Source: JALORV01 sp035429805 (GTDB taxonomy: Bacteria; Pseudomonadota; Gammaproteobacteria; Burkholderiales; Burkholderiaceae_F). Taken from it: a stretch of 50,192 bases of DNA. Positions within the stretch are counted from its first letter, which is position 1. Every line of letters begins with the position of its first letter. The position numbers were made by a program, and so were the translations under genes. Below are positions 11,556 through 19,974 of this stretch, one piece after another. Location: NCBI GenBank assembly GCA_035429805.1, contig DAOMFL010000021.1, positions 1-50,192 of the forward strand, in the 5' to 3' direction. The notes below the pieces were generated by a model. That model did not search any database. It was not told the origin of the DNA and saw only the letters and a list, made by a program, of their open reading frames with translations.

Positions 11556-12683
11556 TCAGGCGTCGCTGACGGCGTAGAGACGACGGTGCTCGCGAATCGC
11601 GTAGCGGTCGGTCATTCCGGCCACATAGTCGGCGATCGCCCGCGGACCTTCCTGTGCGACGCGCGCCTGGTGGTCCGACGGCAGCAGGCGCGGTTCGTCC
11701 AGAAACGCGCCGAACAGTTCGCGCACGATCTTGCGCGCCTTCGCTGTCATGCGCATGACCTGGTAATGCCGGTAGAGGTTGTCGTACAGGAAGCGCTTCA
11801 GCACGTCGGCCTCCGCGCGCAGTTCGGAAGAGAAGCCGATCAGCGCGCCGACCTGCCGCACCTCGTCGATCGTGGCCGGAGCCGCCTTCACGATGCGCCG
11901 CGTGCTCTCGTCGGTCAGGTCGACGATCAGCGTGTTGATCATGCGCCCGACCGTCTCGTGAATCATGCGGCGCTCGGCGATCTGCGGAAACTGCTGCCGC
12001 ACCGGCGTCGCGTGGCGCGCGAACAGCGGTACGGTGTCGAGCTGGCCGATGTCGAGCAGTCCCGAGCGCAGGCCATCGTCGATGTCGTGGTTGTTGTAGG
12101 CGATCTCATCGGCCAGATTGGCGATCTGCGCTTCCAGGCTCGGCTGTCGCTTCAGCAGGAATCGCTCACCGAGTTCGCCGAGCCTGCGCGCGTTCTCCAG
12201 AGAGCAGTGCTTCAGGATGCCTTCGCGCGCCTCGAAAGTAAGGTTGAGTCCGTTGAATGCACCATAGCGCTCCTCGAGCTCTTCGACGACGCGCAGCGAC
12301 TGCAGGTTGTGTTCGAAGCCGCCGTGATCGCGCATGCACTCGGCCAGCGCATCCTGTCCTGCGTGCCCGAACGGCGTGTGGCCGAGGTCGTGAGCCAGCG
12401 CCACGGCTTCCACGAGGTCTTCATTGAGCTGCAGGTTGCGCGCGATGGCGCGGCCGATCTGGGCAACTTCCAGCGAGTGGGTCAGCCGCGTGCGAAACAG
12501 ATCGCCCTCGTGATTGACGAAGACCTGCGTCTTGTATTCGAGGCGCCGGAATGCGGTGGAGTGGACGATGCGGTCGCGGTCGCGCTGGAAGGCGGTGCGT
12601 CCGGTGACTGGAGGCTCCGGATGTCTGCGTCCGCGCGAACGCGCAGGATCGGCCGCATAGGGAGCGAGTCCGGCGGGGCTCAC
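11556..12683 (-). CDS. dgt: dGTP triphosphohydrolase-like HD protein
   Basis: This is a 375-residue metal-dependent HD-domain hydrolase of the dGTPase type that would release triphosphate from deoxynucleotides. Metal ligands are visible in RLTHSLEVAQIG, in AHDLGHTPFGHAG, and in LADEIAYNNHDIDDG. The N-terminal TAFQRDRDRIVHSTAFRRLEYKTQVF is characteristic of the deoxyguanosinetriphosphate triphosphohydrolase-like family. The start is GTG, overlapping the aroB stop as GTGA, which places it in the aroK-aroB transcript. Whether the substrate is dGTP or a broader set cannot be read from sequence. Confidence 0.92.
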   Translation of the reverse strand: MSPAGLAPYAADPARSRGRRHPEPPVTGRTAFQRDRDRIVHSTAFRRLEYKTQVFVNHEGDLFRTRLTHSLEVAQIGRAIARNLQLNEDLVEAVALAHDLGHTPFGHAGQDALAECMRDHGGFEHNLQSLRVVEELEERYGAFNGLNLTFEAREGILKHCSLENARRLGELGERFLLKRQPSLEAQIANLADEIAYNNHDIDDGLRSGLLDIGQLDTVPLFARHATPVRQQFPQIAERRMIHETVGRMINTLIVDLTDESTRRIVKAAPATIDEVRQVGALIGFSSELRAEADVLKRFLYDNLYRHYQVMRMTAKARKIVRELFGAFLDEPRLLPSDHQARVAQEGPRAIADYVAGMTDRYAIREHRRLYAVSDA

Positions 12684-13759
12684 ACGTAGCCTCCTGCCGA
12701 CAGCGTGTCGCGCAGCGCGGCGTCGGGCACCGTACGCTGCACGGCCTGCCCGATGCGCTCGAGCAGCACGAATCGGATCGCGCCCGCTTCGGACTTCTTG
12801 TCGCCGCGCATCGAACGGATTGCGTCCACGGCCGGCAGCCCGTCGATGCGGACCGGCAGGCCCGCCGCGCCCACCGCGGAACGGATCGGATCGAGGCTCT
12901 CGCTAGCCAGCAGACCGACGCGATGCGACAGATCCGCCGCGAGCACGATGCCGCAGCCGACCGCCTCGCCGTGCAGCCACCGCTGATAGCCCGTCAGTGC
13001 TTCGATCGCATGGCCGAAGGTGTGCCCGAGGTTCAGCAGCGCTCGCTCGCCCGCTTCGCGCTCATCGCGCTCGACGATGCCGGCCTTGATCTGGCAGGAG
13101 CGTGCGATCGCGCGCGTCAGCGCGCCGGCGTCGCGCGCTCTCAGTGCAGCCAGCTCCCGTACCGTGGCGTCGAAGTACGCGCGATCCGCCAGCAGTCCGT
13201 GCTTGAGCACTTCGGCCAGCCCTGCCGAGAGTTCCCGATCCGGCAGCGTGCGCAGCGTCGACGTGTCACTGATGACCAGCTGCGGCTGGTGGAACGCGCC
13301 GATCAGATTCTTCCCGCGCGGATGATTGATGCCGGTCTTGCCGCCGACCGAGGAGTCGACCTGCGCCAGAAGCGTCGTCGGCACCTGCACGAAGCGGATG
13401 CCGCGCATGTAGATCGACGCGGCGAACCCGGCGATGTCGCCGACGACGCCGCCGCCCAGCGCGACCAGCAGGCTCCTGCGGTCCGCGCCGGCGTCGACCA
13501 GCGCGTCGAGGATCGTCGACACGGACGTCCAGTGCTTGTGCGTTTCACCGTCCGGCAACGTGACTGTCGTCACAGGAGCCACGTCGCCCAGGGATCTGCA
13601 CAACCGATCCGCGTACAGGGCACCGACCGCGGTGCCGGTAACCACCACGATGCGCGTCGGCGCGAGCGGCGTGATGAACTCCGCCGCGCGTGCGAGCAGC
13701 TCGTCGCCGATCAGGATGTCGTATTGCCGGCCCGGAAGGCCGACGGTCACGCGTTGCAT
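12680..13759 (-). CDS. aroB: 3-dehydroquinate synthase
   Basis: This enzyme makes 3-dehydroquinate from DAHP in the shikimate pathway, using NAD and a divalent metal. From the ATG at 13759 (MQRVTVGLPGRQYDILIG) the protein has 359 residues, the usual length; a 15-codon longer reading frame adds only an Arg/Ser-rich stretch. The NAD-binding segment LVALGGGVVGDIAGFAAS and the substrate and metal region VGGKTGINHPRGKNLIGAF are intact, and metal-ligand histidines occur in LNLGHTFGHAIE and WLHGEAVGCG. It follows aroK closely and is translationally coupled to dgt, so shikimate synthesis and nucleotide hydrolysis share a transcript. Confidence 0.97.
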   Translation of the reverse strand: MQRVTVGLPGRQYDILIGDELLARAAEFITPLAPTRIVVVTGTAVGALYADRLCRSLGDVAPVTTVTLPDGETHKHWTSVSTILDALVDAGADRRSLLVALGGGVVGDIAGFAASIYMRGIRFVQVPTTLLAQVDSSVGGKTGINHPRGKNLIGAFHQPQLVISDTSTLRTLPDRELSAGLAEVLKHGLLADRAYFDATVRELAALRARDAGALTRAIARSCQIKAGIVERDEREAGERALLNLGHTFGHAIEALTGYQRWLHGEAVGCGIVLAADLSHRVGLLASESLDPIRSAVGAAGLPVRIDGLPAVDAIRSMRGDKKSEAGAIRFVLLERIGQAVQRTVPDAALRDTLSAGGYV

Positions 13760-13778
13760 CCGGCGATTGTACGAGCGG

Positions 13779-14333
13779 CTATTCGGCTCCCGGCTGCGCC
13801 GCAAGCTCTGCGACGGCGCGCACTTCGGGGTGGGCGACCAGCCGCTGCAGCAGCTTCTTGGGATTCGATGCGGCCGACTGCACTGTCACGTGCGCGACCT
13901 CTTCGTAGAGCGGCTCGCGCTCGGTCAGCAGCTGTTCGATGCGTTCACGCGGATTCCCGGTGCGCAGCAACGGCCGGTTCTTGTCGCGCCGCGTCCGGCG
14001 ATGCACCTCGTCGGCGCTCGTCCGCAGGTAGATGACCAGACCGCGTTCGCGCAGGCGTTGCCGTGTCAGCGGCTCGAGGACTGCGCCGCCGCCCGTCGCG
14101 AGCACGACCCCCGGCTGCAGCGTGAGCTCGTCGAGCAACGCGGCTTCCCGGCGCCGGAATCCGGCCTCGCCCTCGATTTCGAAGATCGTCGGCACCGGCA
14201 CTCCGCTGCGCGCCTCCAGTTCGCGATCGGCATCGATGAACTCGAAGCCGATCGCGTCGGCCAGCAGCCGGCCTATGGTCGACTTGCCGGCACCCATCAT
14301 GCCGACGAGGAAGATCGAGGGGGCCGTGGTCAT
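13779..14333 (-). CDS. aroK: shikimate kinase
   Basis: This kinase phosphorylates shikimate with ATP, the fifth step of the chorismate pathway. The Walker A motif GMMGAGKST lies near residue 11 from the chosen ATG at 14333; FIDADRELE and GEAGFRRREAALL bind shikimate; ATGGGAV and the lid NRPLL are present. The start gives 184 residues, a typical length. A GTG sixteen codons upstream would extend into the terminator hairpin of pilQ and is unlikely. aroB follows after 19 bases. The gene begins an operon that continues through aroB, dgt, the transposase homologue and the carrier. Confidence 0.95.
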   Translation of the reverse strand: MTTAPSIFLVGMMGAGKSTIGRLLADAIGFEFIDADRELEARSGVPVPTIFEIEGEAGFRRREAALLDELTLQPGVVLATGGGAVLEPLTRQRLRERGLVIYLRTSADEVHRRTRRDKNRPLLRTGNPRERIEQLLTEREPLYEEVAHVTVQSAASNPKKLLQRLVAHPEVRAVAELAAQPGAE

Positions 14334-14363
14334 GGTCGCAGCGTAACGCAGCACACCGCCGCC

Positions 14364-14392
14364 AATGAAAAGGGGCCGCACACAGCGGCCCC
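14364..14392 (-). terminator. intrinsic terminator after pilQ
   Basis: A perfect 8-bp stem GGGGCCGC/GCGGCCCC (14372-14379 with 14385-14392, loop of five) is followed on the minus strand by TTTT. It lies 20 bp after the pilQ stop and upstream of aroK, separating the pilus operon from the aro operon at least partly. Confidence 0.8.
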
Positions 14393-14412
14393 GATTCGGC
14401 GCCTGCCGGTTG

Positions 14413-16590
14413 CTAGCGCAGCGACGCGGCGTTGATGCGTTCGGAAACGATGCGCGGCGTGATGAAGATCAGCAGTTCCGTGCGGTCGTTGATCTTGTTG
14501 GTGGTCTTGAACAGGTACCCCAGCACCGGGATGTCGCCGAGGAACGGCACCTTGGTCACGTCGGTGCGGACACTCTGTTCGTAGATGCCGCCCAGCACCA
14601 CCGTGCCGCCGTTTTCGACCAGCACCTGCGTCTGCACGTTCTTCGTGTCGATCGCCGGTCCCGCCGTGGTCGGCCGGCCCGGCGTGTCCTTGTTCACCTT
14701 GACGTCCATGAAGATCGCGCCCTCGGGCGTGATCTGCGGCGTCACCTCGAGCTTCAGCACGGCCTTGCGGAAGGCCACCGAGGTGGCGCCCGACGAGGTC
14801 GCCTGCTGATACGGGATTTCGGTGCCCTGCTCGATCGTCGCCTTCACCTTGTCTGCGGTGACGACGCGTGGGCTGGAAATCACCTTGCCTGCGCCGTCCG
14901 ATTCGAGTGCCGTCAGCTCGAGGTTGAGCAGTCGGGTCAGGCTGCTGTTGAACAGCGTCAGATTGAACGAACCCGGGTTGAATCCGTTCAGGCCGATCGC
15001 CGGCAGGTTCACGTTGTTCGAATCGATGACGCGCACCGGCGGCGTGCCCGGCAGCACCGGGTTCTCGTTGCGGCCACCCACCGAAGCCTCGTTGGTGACA
15101 CGGCCGTAGCCGAACTTCACGCCGAGGCTGCGCGAGAACTTGTCGTCGGCCTCGACGATGCGGGCCTCGATCAGTACCTGCGGCACGGGGACATCGATGC
15201 GCGCCAGAAGGCGGCGCACTTCCTCGAGGCGGGACACGGTGTCCTGCACGAACAGCTGGTTGGTGCGCGGATCGACCGCCACCGTGCCGCGCTTCGACAG
15301 CAGGCGCTGCTGGCCGTCGACCAGCAGGCGCCGCGCTTCTTCGGCCTTCTGGTAATTGATGACGAAGGCCTCGGAGCGCAGAGGCTCGAGCTCCTGGATC
15401 TGGCTGCGCGACTCGAGTTCGAGTTTTTCCTTGGTCGCGATCTCGTCACGCGGCGCCACCAGCAGGACATTGCCGTTCTTGCGCATGTCCAGGCCCTTGG
15501 ACTGCAGGATGATGTCGAGCGCCTGATCCCACGGTACGTCTTTCAGTCGCAGGGTGATTGTGCCGCCGACCGAATCGCTGGTGATGATATTGAGGTTCGT
15601 GAAATCGGCGATCACCTGCAGCAGCGAGCGCACGTCGACGTTCTGGAAGTTCAGCGACAGGCGCTCACCCTGATAGCCCTGGCGCGTGCCCTGGAACAGG
15701 CGGTTCGGGTCTTCCTTGACCGGCCGCACTTCCAGCACGAAGCGCGTGTCGCTCTGGTAGGCGTTGTGCTCCCACAGGCCGCGCGGCTCGATGACCAGGC
15801 GTGCATTGTTGCCCTGCTGGCTCGCCGTCACGTTGCTGACCGGAGTGGCGAAGTCCGACACGTCGAGCCGGCGCTTCAGGTTGTCGGGCAGCGTGGTGTT
15901 GAGGAAATCGACGACCACCGTGTTGCCCTGCTGGCGGATATCGACGTTGGTGTTCGGATCCGAAAGATCGATGACGACCCGGCCTTCACCCTCCGCACCG
16001 CGGCGGAAGTCGACACCGCGCAGCGCACGCCCTCCGGCCGACGCCGTCGGCGCCGCCGGCGCCGATGACGTTGCCGATGCCGGTGCCGGTGCCGGTGCCG
16101 CGGCAGCTGCGCCCGCCGCCGCAGCCGTGGCCGCCGGCGCCGCGGTCGAGCGGAACGTCGTCGAATCGGTGGCCCCGCCCAGCGCCACGAGGATGCGGTT
16201 GCCGTCGACGCTGATCGCATGGGTCAGCGGACGCTTCAGGTTGAGCACGACGCGCGAACGGCCCGGCGCCTGCACGATGTTGACCGAGCGCAGATCGCCC
16301 TGGTTCAGATCGAGCTGGTTGCGGCCGACTGCATTGACGGCTCCCGGCAGGTCCAGCGCGACACGCGCCGGGTTGGCGACCGAGAAGCTCGCCGGCGTTC
16401 CCTGGACCGGGTTCTTCATGTCGATCGTCAGCACCACGCCTGTCGGTGTCTGCGACGCATCGACGCGTTCGATCGCGTTGGTGGCGTCGGCCGCCGGCGT
16501 TTGTGCCGCTGACAGTGCGGCAAAGGTGGCCAGTCCGGCAACCGCCAGCTTCGACAGCGCCTTGACAAGACCCTCGATCGACATGCTCAT
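14413..16590 (-). CDS. pilQ: type IV pilus secretin
   Basis: This is the outer-membrane secretin through which the pilus fibre exits. From the ATG at 16590 (GGGGAG box seven bases upstream) the protein has 725 residues. It begins with a signal peptide and two AMIN-like domains that bind peptidoglycan. An Ala/Pro/Ser-rich linker separates these from the next AMIN region (about residues 165-200). Then come the secretin and TonB short N-terminal domain (LSLNFQNVDVRSLLQVIADF), the NolW-type domain and the secretin core ending in LLIFITPRIV. Its start overlaps the pilP stop as ATGA. As usual it is the last gene of pilMNOPQ and is followed by a terminator. Confidence 0.97.
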   Translation of the reverse strand: MSMSIEGLVKALSKLAVAGLATFAALSAAQTPAADATNAIERVDASQTPTGVVLTIDMKNPVQGTPASFSVANPARVALDLPGAVNAVGRNQLDLNQGDLRSVNIVQAPGRSRVVLNLKRPLTHAISVDGNRILVALGGATDSTTFRSTAAPAATAAAAGAAAAAPAPAPASATSSAPAAPTASAGGRALRGVDFRRGAEGEGRVVIDLSDPNTNVDIRQQGNTVVVDFLNTTLPDNLKRRLDVSDFATPVSNVTASQQGNNARLVIEPRGLWEHNAYQSDTRFVLEVRPVKEDPNRLFQGTRQGYQGERLSLNFQNVDVRSLLQVIADFTNLNIITSDSVGGTITLRLKDVPWDQALDIILQSKGLDMRKNGNVLLVAPRDEIATKEKLELESRSQIQELEPLRSEAFVINYQKAEEARRLLVDGQQRLLSKRGTVAVDPRTNQLFVQDTVSRLEEVRRLLARIDVPVPQVLIEARIVEADDKFSRSLGVKFGYGRVTNEASVGGRNENPVLPGTPPVRVIDSNNVNLPAIGLNGFNPGSFNLTLFNSSLTRLLNLELTALESDGAGKVISSPRVVTADKVKATIEQGTEIPYQQATSSGATSVAFRKAVLKLEVTPQITPEGAIFMDVKVNKDTPGRPTTAGPAIDTKNVQTQVLVENGGTVVLGGIYEQSVRTDVTKVPFLGDIPVLGYLFKTTNKINDRTELLIFITPRIVSERINAASLR

Positions 16591-17156
16591 CGCTTGCTCC
16601 CCTGCCGCGCGGCGGCATCCTGCAGTTCCAGCTTCGAGGGCCGTTCGACCCACTCGCCGGCGGCGTCCTGGACGATTTCCTTGAGATCCACTTCGGTTTC
16701 ACTGATCTTCGTGACCAGCCCGAAGTTCTGGCCCATGTAGTTGCCCGCCTTCACCATGAAGGTCTGGCCCCCCACGTCGATCAGTGCGACGTTGTTGCCC
16801 TGCTGTCGCAGCGTGCCGACCATCCGGAGCTGATCGAGCGGGAACCCTTCGAGCGCCTCGCGACGGCGGTCGAGGTCCGGCTTGATCGCGCTCGTGCTGG
16901 CCCGCGCCTGCGCCTGCCGCGCGACCGCCAGCACCATTTTCTGCGGGTCGAACGGATCGACGAGCGCCTTGCCTTCGTAGGCATAGGGCGCGAACTGCTT
17001 GGGCTCGGGCACGGGTTGCGTGGTCGGCCGCATCGCCTTGCGCGTTTCGTCCATCCAGGTGCGCAATTCGGTTTCGTCGCCGCCACCGCAGCCAGCCAGG
17101 CCGCAGGCGGCCACCGCGAGTGCAAGGAGGCGCATGGGTCGGTTCAGTGGTTTCAT
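16587..17156 (-). CDS. pilP: type IV pilus assembly lipoprotein
   Basis: This 189-residue inner-membrane lipoprotein links the PilMNO alignment complex to the PilQ secretin. The signal ends in the lipobox LAGC, with the lipidated Cys at residue 23. A disordered Pro-rich segment (about 40-65) precedes the beta-sandwich domain containing GTLRQQGNNVALI and VGGQTFMVKAGNYMGQNFG. Start and stop overlap pilO and pilQ by four bases each, indicating coupled translation. Confidence 0.95.
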   Translation of the reverse strand: MKPLNRPMRLLALAVAACGLAGCGGGDETELRTWMDETRKAMRPTTQPVPEPKQFAPYAYEGKALVDPFDPQKMVLAVARQAQARASTSAIKPDLDRRREALEGFPLDQLRMVGTLRQQGNNVALIDVGGQTFMVKAGNYMGQNFGLVTKISETEVDLKEIVQDAAGEWVERPSKLELQDAAARQGSKR

Positions 17157-17797
17157 TTCGCCGGGCCCTTCGTCGCCGTCTGCCGCGCCTTGCGCTGGCT
17201 GGCCAGTTCGTCGGCATCCAGGTACCGGTAGGTCCTGGCCGTCGCGTCCAGCGTCAGGGCACCGCCCTTGCCCGCCGCGAGGCTCAGGTTGTTGAGCGTG
17301 ACGATCCGCGGCAGGTTGGCAATGTCGCTCGCGAACGCACCGAGATCGTGGTACTTGCCCGTCAGCTTGATCGAAATCGGCAGCTCGGCGTAGTACTCCT
17401 TGACGTTGGTCTGGCCGGGCCGGAACAGCTCGAAGTCCAGACCTCGCCCGACGCCCGCCTGGTTGATGTCGGACAGCAGGGCGTCCATCTCGGACTTGCT
17501 CGGCAGCTGCTTCTCCAGCGTCAGAACGTACTGGCTGACCTGCTCGCGCTGCTTGCGCAGCTCATCGAGGTTGATCGCCTGCTGCAGCTTGCTCTTGTAG
17601 TCCTCTTTGAGCTTGGCTTCTTCGCCCTGCAGCGCTTCGAGCTGGTCCTTCTGGCCACTCCACAGGCCGAACCAGCCGCCGATGCCGCACGCGATGATGA
17701 CGATCGCCCACAGCGTCAACCGCGGCGCCATGCGCCAGGAGCCGACGTTGTCGAGTGTCAGCCCCTTGAACTGCGAAAGTAGGTCTCGGCTAGCCAT
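17153..17797 (-). CDS. pilO: type IV pilus inner-membrane alignment protein PilO
   Basis: This 214-residue bitopic protein has a short cytoplasmic N-terminus, one transmembrane segment near residues 27-46 (LTLWAIVIIACGIGGWFGLW), a coiled coil (about 50-95) and a periplasmic ferredoxin-like domain. It pairs with PilN to connect the cytoplasmic PilM ring with PilP and the secretin. It lies 18 bp after pilN and overlaps pilP by four bases. Length and layout are standard. Confidence 0.94.
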   Translation of the reverse strand: MASRDLLSQFKGLTLDNVGSWRMAPRLTLWAIVIIACGIGGWFGLWSGQKDQLEALQGEEAKLKEDYKSKLQQAINLDELRKQREQVSQYVLTLEKQLPSKSEMDALLSDINQAGVGRGLDFELFRPGQTNVKEYYAELPISIKLTGKYHDLGAFASDIANLPRIVTLNNLSLAAGKGGALTLDATARTYRYLDADELASQRKARQTATKGPAK

Positions 17798-17815
17798 TAG
17801 TGCCCCTGCATCGCG

Positions 17816-18499
17816 CTATTTCTTCGCCGCCGTCGGCGCGGCAGCCGCCGCCGGCACGCCCGTCGCGGGCCGGCTCCCCGCCGCAGCGGCAACCGCCGGC
17901 TTCGCCTGACCCTGCTGCTGCATCTGGGTCCGCTCGGGCGTCGGCTTCATCGTGAAATTCAGCGAAAAATCGAACACGCGGCGGTTCGTTCCCGGTGGCC
18001 CCTGACCCGCCACCTTGATCTCGATGAGTTCCGGCCGCTCGAGCACCCGCGAGTTGTTCTGCAGGTTGCGCAGGAACTCGGAGACGCGCTCGTTGGAGGC
18101 CGCCCATCCGGTCACGTTGACCTTGCGGTCGTCCTGCTTGACGGTCTTGAGATAGATGCCCTCCGGAACCTGCTTGACGATTTCGTCGAGCAGATACACC
18201 GGCTGGTTACGATCCGCCTGCAGATCCTCGACCGCCCGCTGGCGCGCGCGCAGTCCGTCGATTTCCTGCCGCAGCGTCGCGATTTCCTTGATCTGCGTAT
18301 CGAGCTTGCGATTTTCGTTGCGGATGAACTCGTTGCGTGCTTCCTGGCTCGAGATATTGCCCTGCAGGACGGTCCACACGACGCCGACCATCACCAGGCC
18401 GGCCACGAGCGACAGCGCGGTCGCCGCCCAGAACAGCTTCTTCTGCAGCTCGCGCTTGGCGGCGCGATGCGGCAGCAGGTTGATGCGGGGCGCCGTCAT
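17816..18499 (-). CDS. pilN: type IV pilus inner-membrane alignment protein PilN
   Basis: This 227-residue protein starts with the PilM-binding motif, here PRINLLPHRAAKR, which fixes the ATG at 18499 rather than an upstream frame extension. One transmembrane segment lies near residues 20-42, followed by a coiled coil (about 50-100) and a periplasmic domain. An Ala/Gln-rich C-terminal tail of about 35 residues is longer than I expect for the family. The start overlaps the pilM stop as ATGA. Confidence 0.95.
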   Translation of the reverse strand: MTAPRINLLPHRAAKRELQKKLFWAATALSLVAGLVMVGVVWTVLQGNISSQEARNEFIRNENRKLDTQIKEIATLRQEIDGLRARQRAVEDLQADRNQPVYLLDEIVKQVPEGIYLKTVKQDDRKVNVTGWAASNERVSEFLRNLQNNSRVLERPELIEIKVAGQGPPGTNRRVFDFSLNFTMKPTPERTQMQQQGQAKPAVAAAAGSRPATGVPAAAAAPTAAKK

Positions 18500-19572
18500 T
18501 TGTCGAACCTCCGCATCGCCAGTCCGCACGGCGTCAGCAGCGCCGGCGCGTCGAGACGCAACTGCTTCTCGCGAATGTTCGGCGACACTTCCATGCCCTT
18601 GAACGGCGAGATGACCGACGTCGGCACCTGAGCGCGCTCCATCAGCGCGTCGGGCAGCCCGGACAGGATCGCAGAGCCGCCTGCCAGCATGATCTGGTCG
18701 ACGCGGCTGTAGGGCGTCGAGGTGAAGAAGAACTGCAGCGCGCGGGTGATTTCGGTCGCCGCCGTGTCGATGAACGGCTTCAGCACCGTCGTTTCATAGT
18801 CGGCGGGCAGATCACCGCTGCGCTTCTTGAGCTCCGCCTCCTCGGTCGGGATGCCATAGGCGCGCGAGATGTCACCGGTGAGCTGCTGCCCGCCAAACGG
18901 CTGCTCGCGCTCGTAGATCGCCTCGCCGTCGTGCATCACCGTGACGCTGGTGGTATTCGCACCGATGTAGAACACGGCGATCACCAGCCCTTCGCCGGAA
19001 TTCGGAAGCTGCTCGATCAGGCGTTCTATCGCGGCCCGCGACGAGTACGACTCGACGTCGATGACGATCGGCTTGAGCCCTGCGGCCTGCGCCACCGCGA
19101 TGCGGTCCTCGACCTTCTCCTTGCGCGACGCGGCGATCAGCACTTCGACATCGTCCGGGGCGTTCGGGATCGGTCCCAGGACCTGGAAATCGAGGCTCAC
19201 CTCATCCAGGGCGAACGGGATGTACTGGTTCGCTTCGCTCTCGACCTGCATCTCGAGTTCTTCCTCGCGCAGGTTGCCGGGGAGCGCAATGCGCTTCGTG
19301 ATGACGGCCGAAGCCGGCAGGGCCATCGAGACGTTGCGGATCTTGCCGCCGGCGCGGCGCCAGGCGCGCTTCACGGCATCGGCGACGACGTCGATCTTGT
19401 CGACATTGCCGTCCACTACCGCACCGCGCGGCAGCGGCTCGATCGCGTAGCGCTCCAGCCGCATCATTCCCTTGCCGGCTTCAGCGAGTTCGACGATCTT
19501 CACACTGGACGAGCCGATATCCAGCCCGATCAGCGGCGGTGTCTTGGGTCCAAAGGGCAGATCGAATGCCAA
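18496..19572 (-). CDS. pilM: type IV pilus actin-like protein PilM
   Basis: This 358-residue cytoplasmic ATP-binding protein has the actin fold and recruits PilN. The phosphate-1 loop is LIGLDIGSSSVKIVEL, the mid-protein motif VIAVFYIGANTTSVTVMHDG forms the second phosphate region, and IMLAGGSAILSGL the adenosine motif. The start codon is TTG, chosen because AGGGAG lies seven bases upstream and the N-terminus MAFDLPFG fits the family. It heads pilMNOPQ, divergent from the PBP1A gene across about 400 bp. Confidence 0.95.
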   Translation of the reverse strand: MAFDLPFGPKTPPLIGLDIGSSSVKIVELAEAGKGMMRLERYAIEPLPRGAVVDGNVDKIDVVADAVKRAWRRAGGKIRNVSMALPASAVITKRIALPGNLREEELEMQVESEANQYIPFALDEVSLDFQVLGPIPNAPDDVEVLIAASRKEKVEDRIAVAQAAGLKPIVIDVESYSSRAAIERLIEQLPNSGEGLVIAVFYIGANTTSVTVMHDGEAIYEREQPFGGQQLTGDISRAYGIPTEEAELKKRSGDLPADYETTVLKPFIDTAATEITRALQFFFTSTPYSRVDQIMLAGGSAILSGLPDALMERAQVPTSVISPFKGMEVSPNIREKQLRLDAPALLTPCGLAMRRFDK

Positions 19573-19974
19573 AGCGGTACTCCCTGCGACGGAATCAACT
19601 CGGTGTCACTCGGACTCAGGTGTCCGCGAATTCGGTGCAAGGGGACGCCTGCCCTCCCGGCCGCCTGAACACCCGGCCAGATGCCGGTTTTTCCTTATCT
19701 TTCGCGTGTTTAGCGCGTTTTCGTTGGATGGCACTTGAGATCCTAGCAACATACACAAGTCAACTACAAGCCCCGCGTTCAGCCTAACCGTGACCCTTTT
19801 GAGGGATTAACAACGAACCCTTCGTGACGAGGTGCGTCCAATCGAACGGTCCGCCGGAATCGATCACTGGTCCCGGCCGGTGAATGCGCGGCTTCTATAA
19901 TTCCCGACTCTCCGTGCGGCGAAGCGCAAATAAGCGGTCACTCGCACGCCCAGTTCCCTCCAGCGACGGTTCCC
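19573..19974. other. 402-bp divergent intergenic region pilM / PBP1A
   Basis: No credible reading frame lies here. It must hold the promoters for both flanking genes. The pilM side shows a possible sigma-70 promoter on the minus strand, TTGTAG (19764-19769), 18 bp, TAGGAT (19740-19745), which would give a leader of about 160 bases. The PBP1A side shows a consensus -10 box. AT-rich tracts near 19690-19735 stand out against the GC-rich surroundings. I see no strong hairpin. Confidence 0.6.
19896..19901 (+). promoter_or_regulatory. consensus -10 box for the PBP1A gene
   Basis: TATAAT lies 73 bp upstream of the GTG start. The region 17 bases upstream has no good -35 match, so the promoter may rely on an activator or be weak. 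The assignment rests on the perfect -10 alone. Confidence 0.4.

Noticed and set aside
14040..14332. A possible fusion of aroK to upstream sequence through a longer reading frame
   Set aside because: The longer frame uses a GTG inside the pilQ terminator hairpin; the ATG at 14333 fits the family start.
14365..16068. A long plus-strand frame opposite pilQ
   Set aside because: It is antisense to a clearly identified secretin and has no domain of its own.
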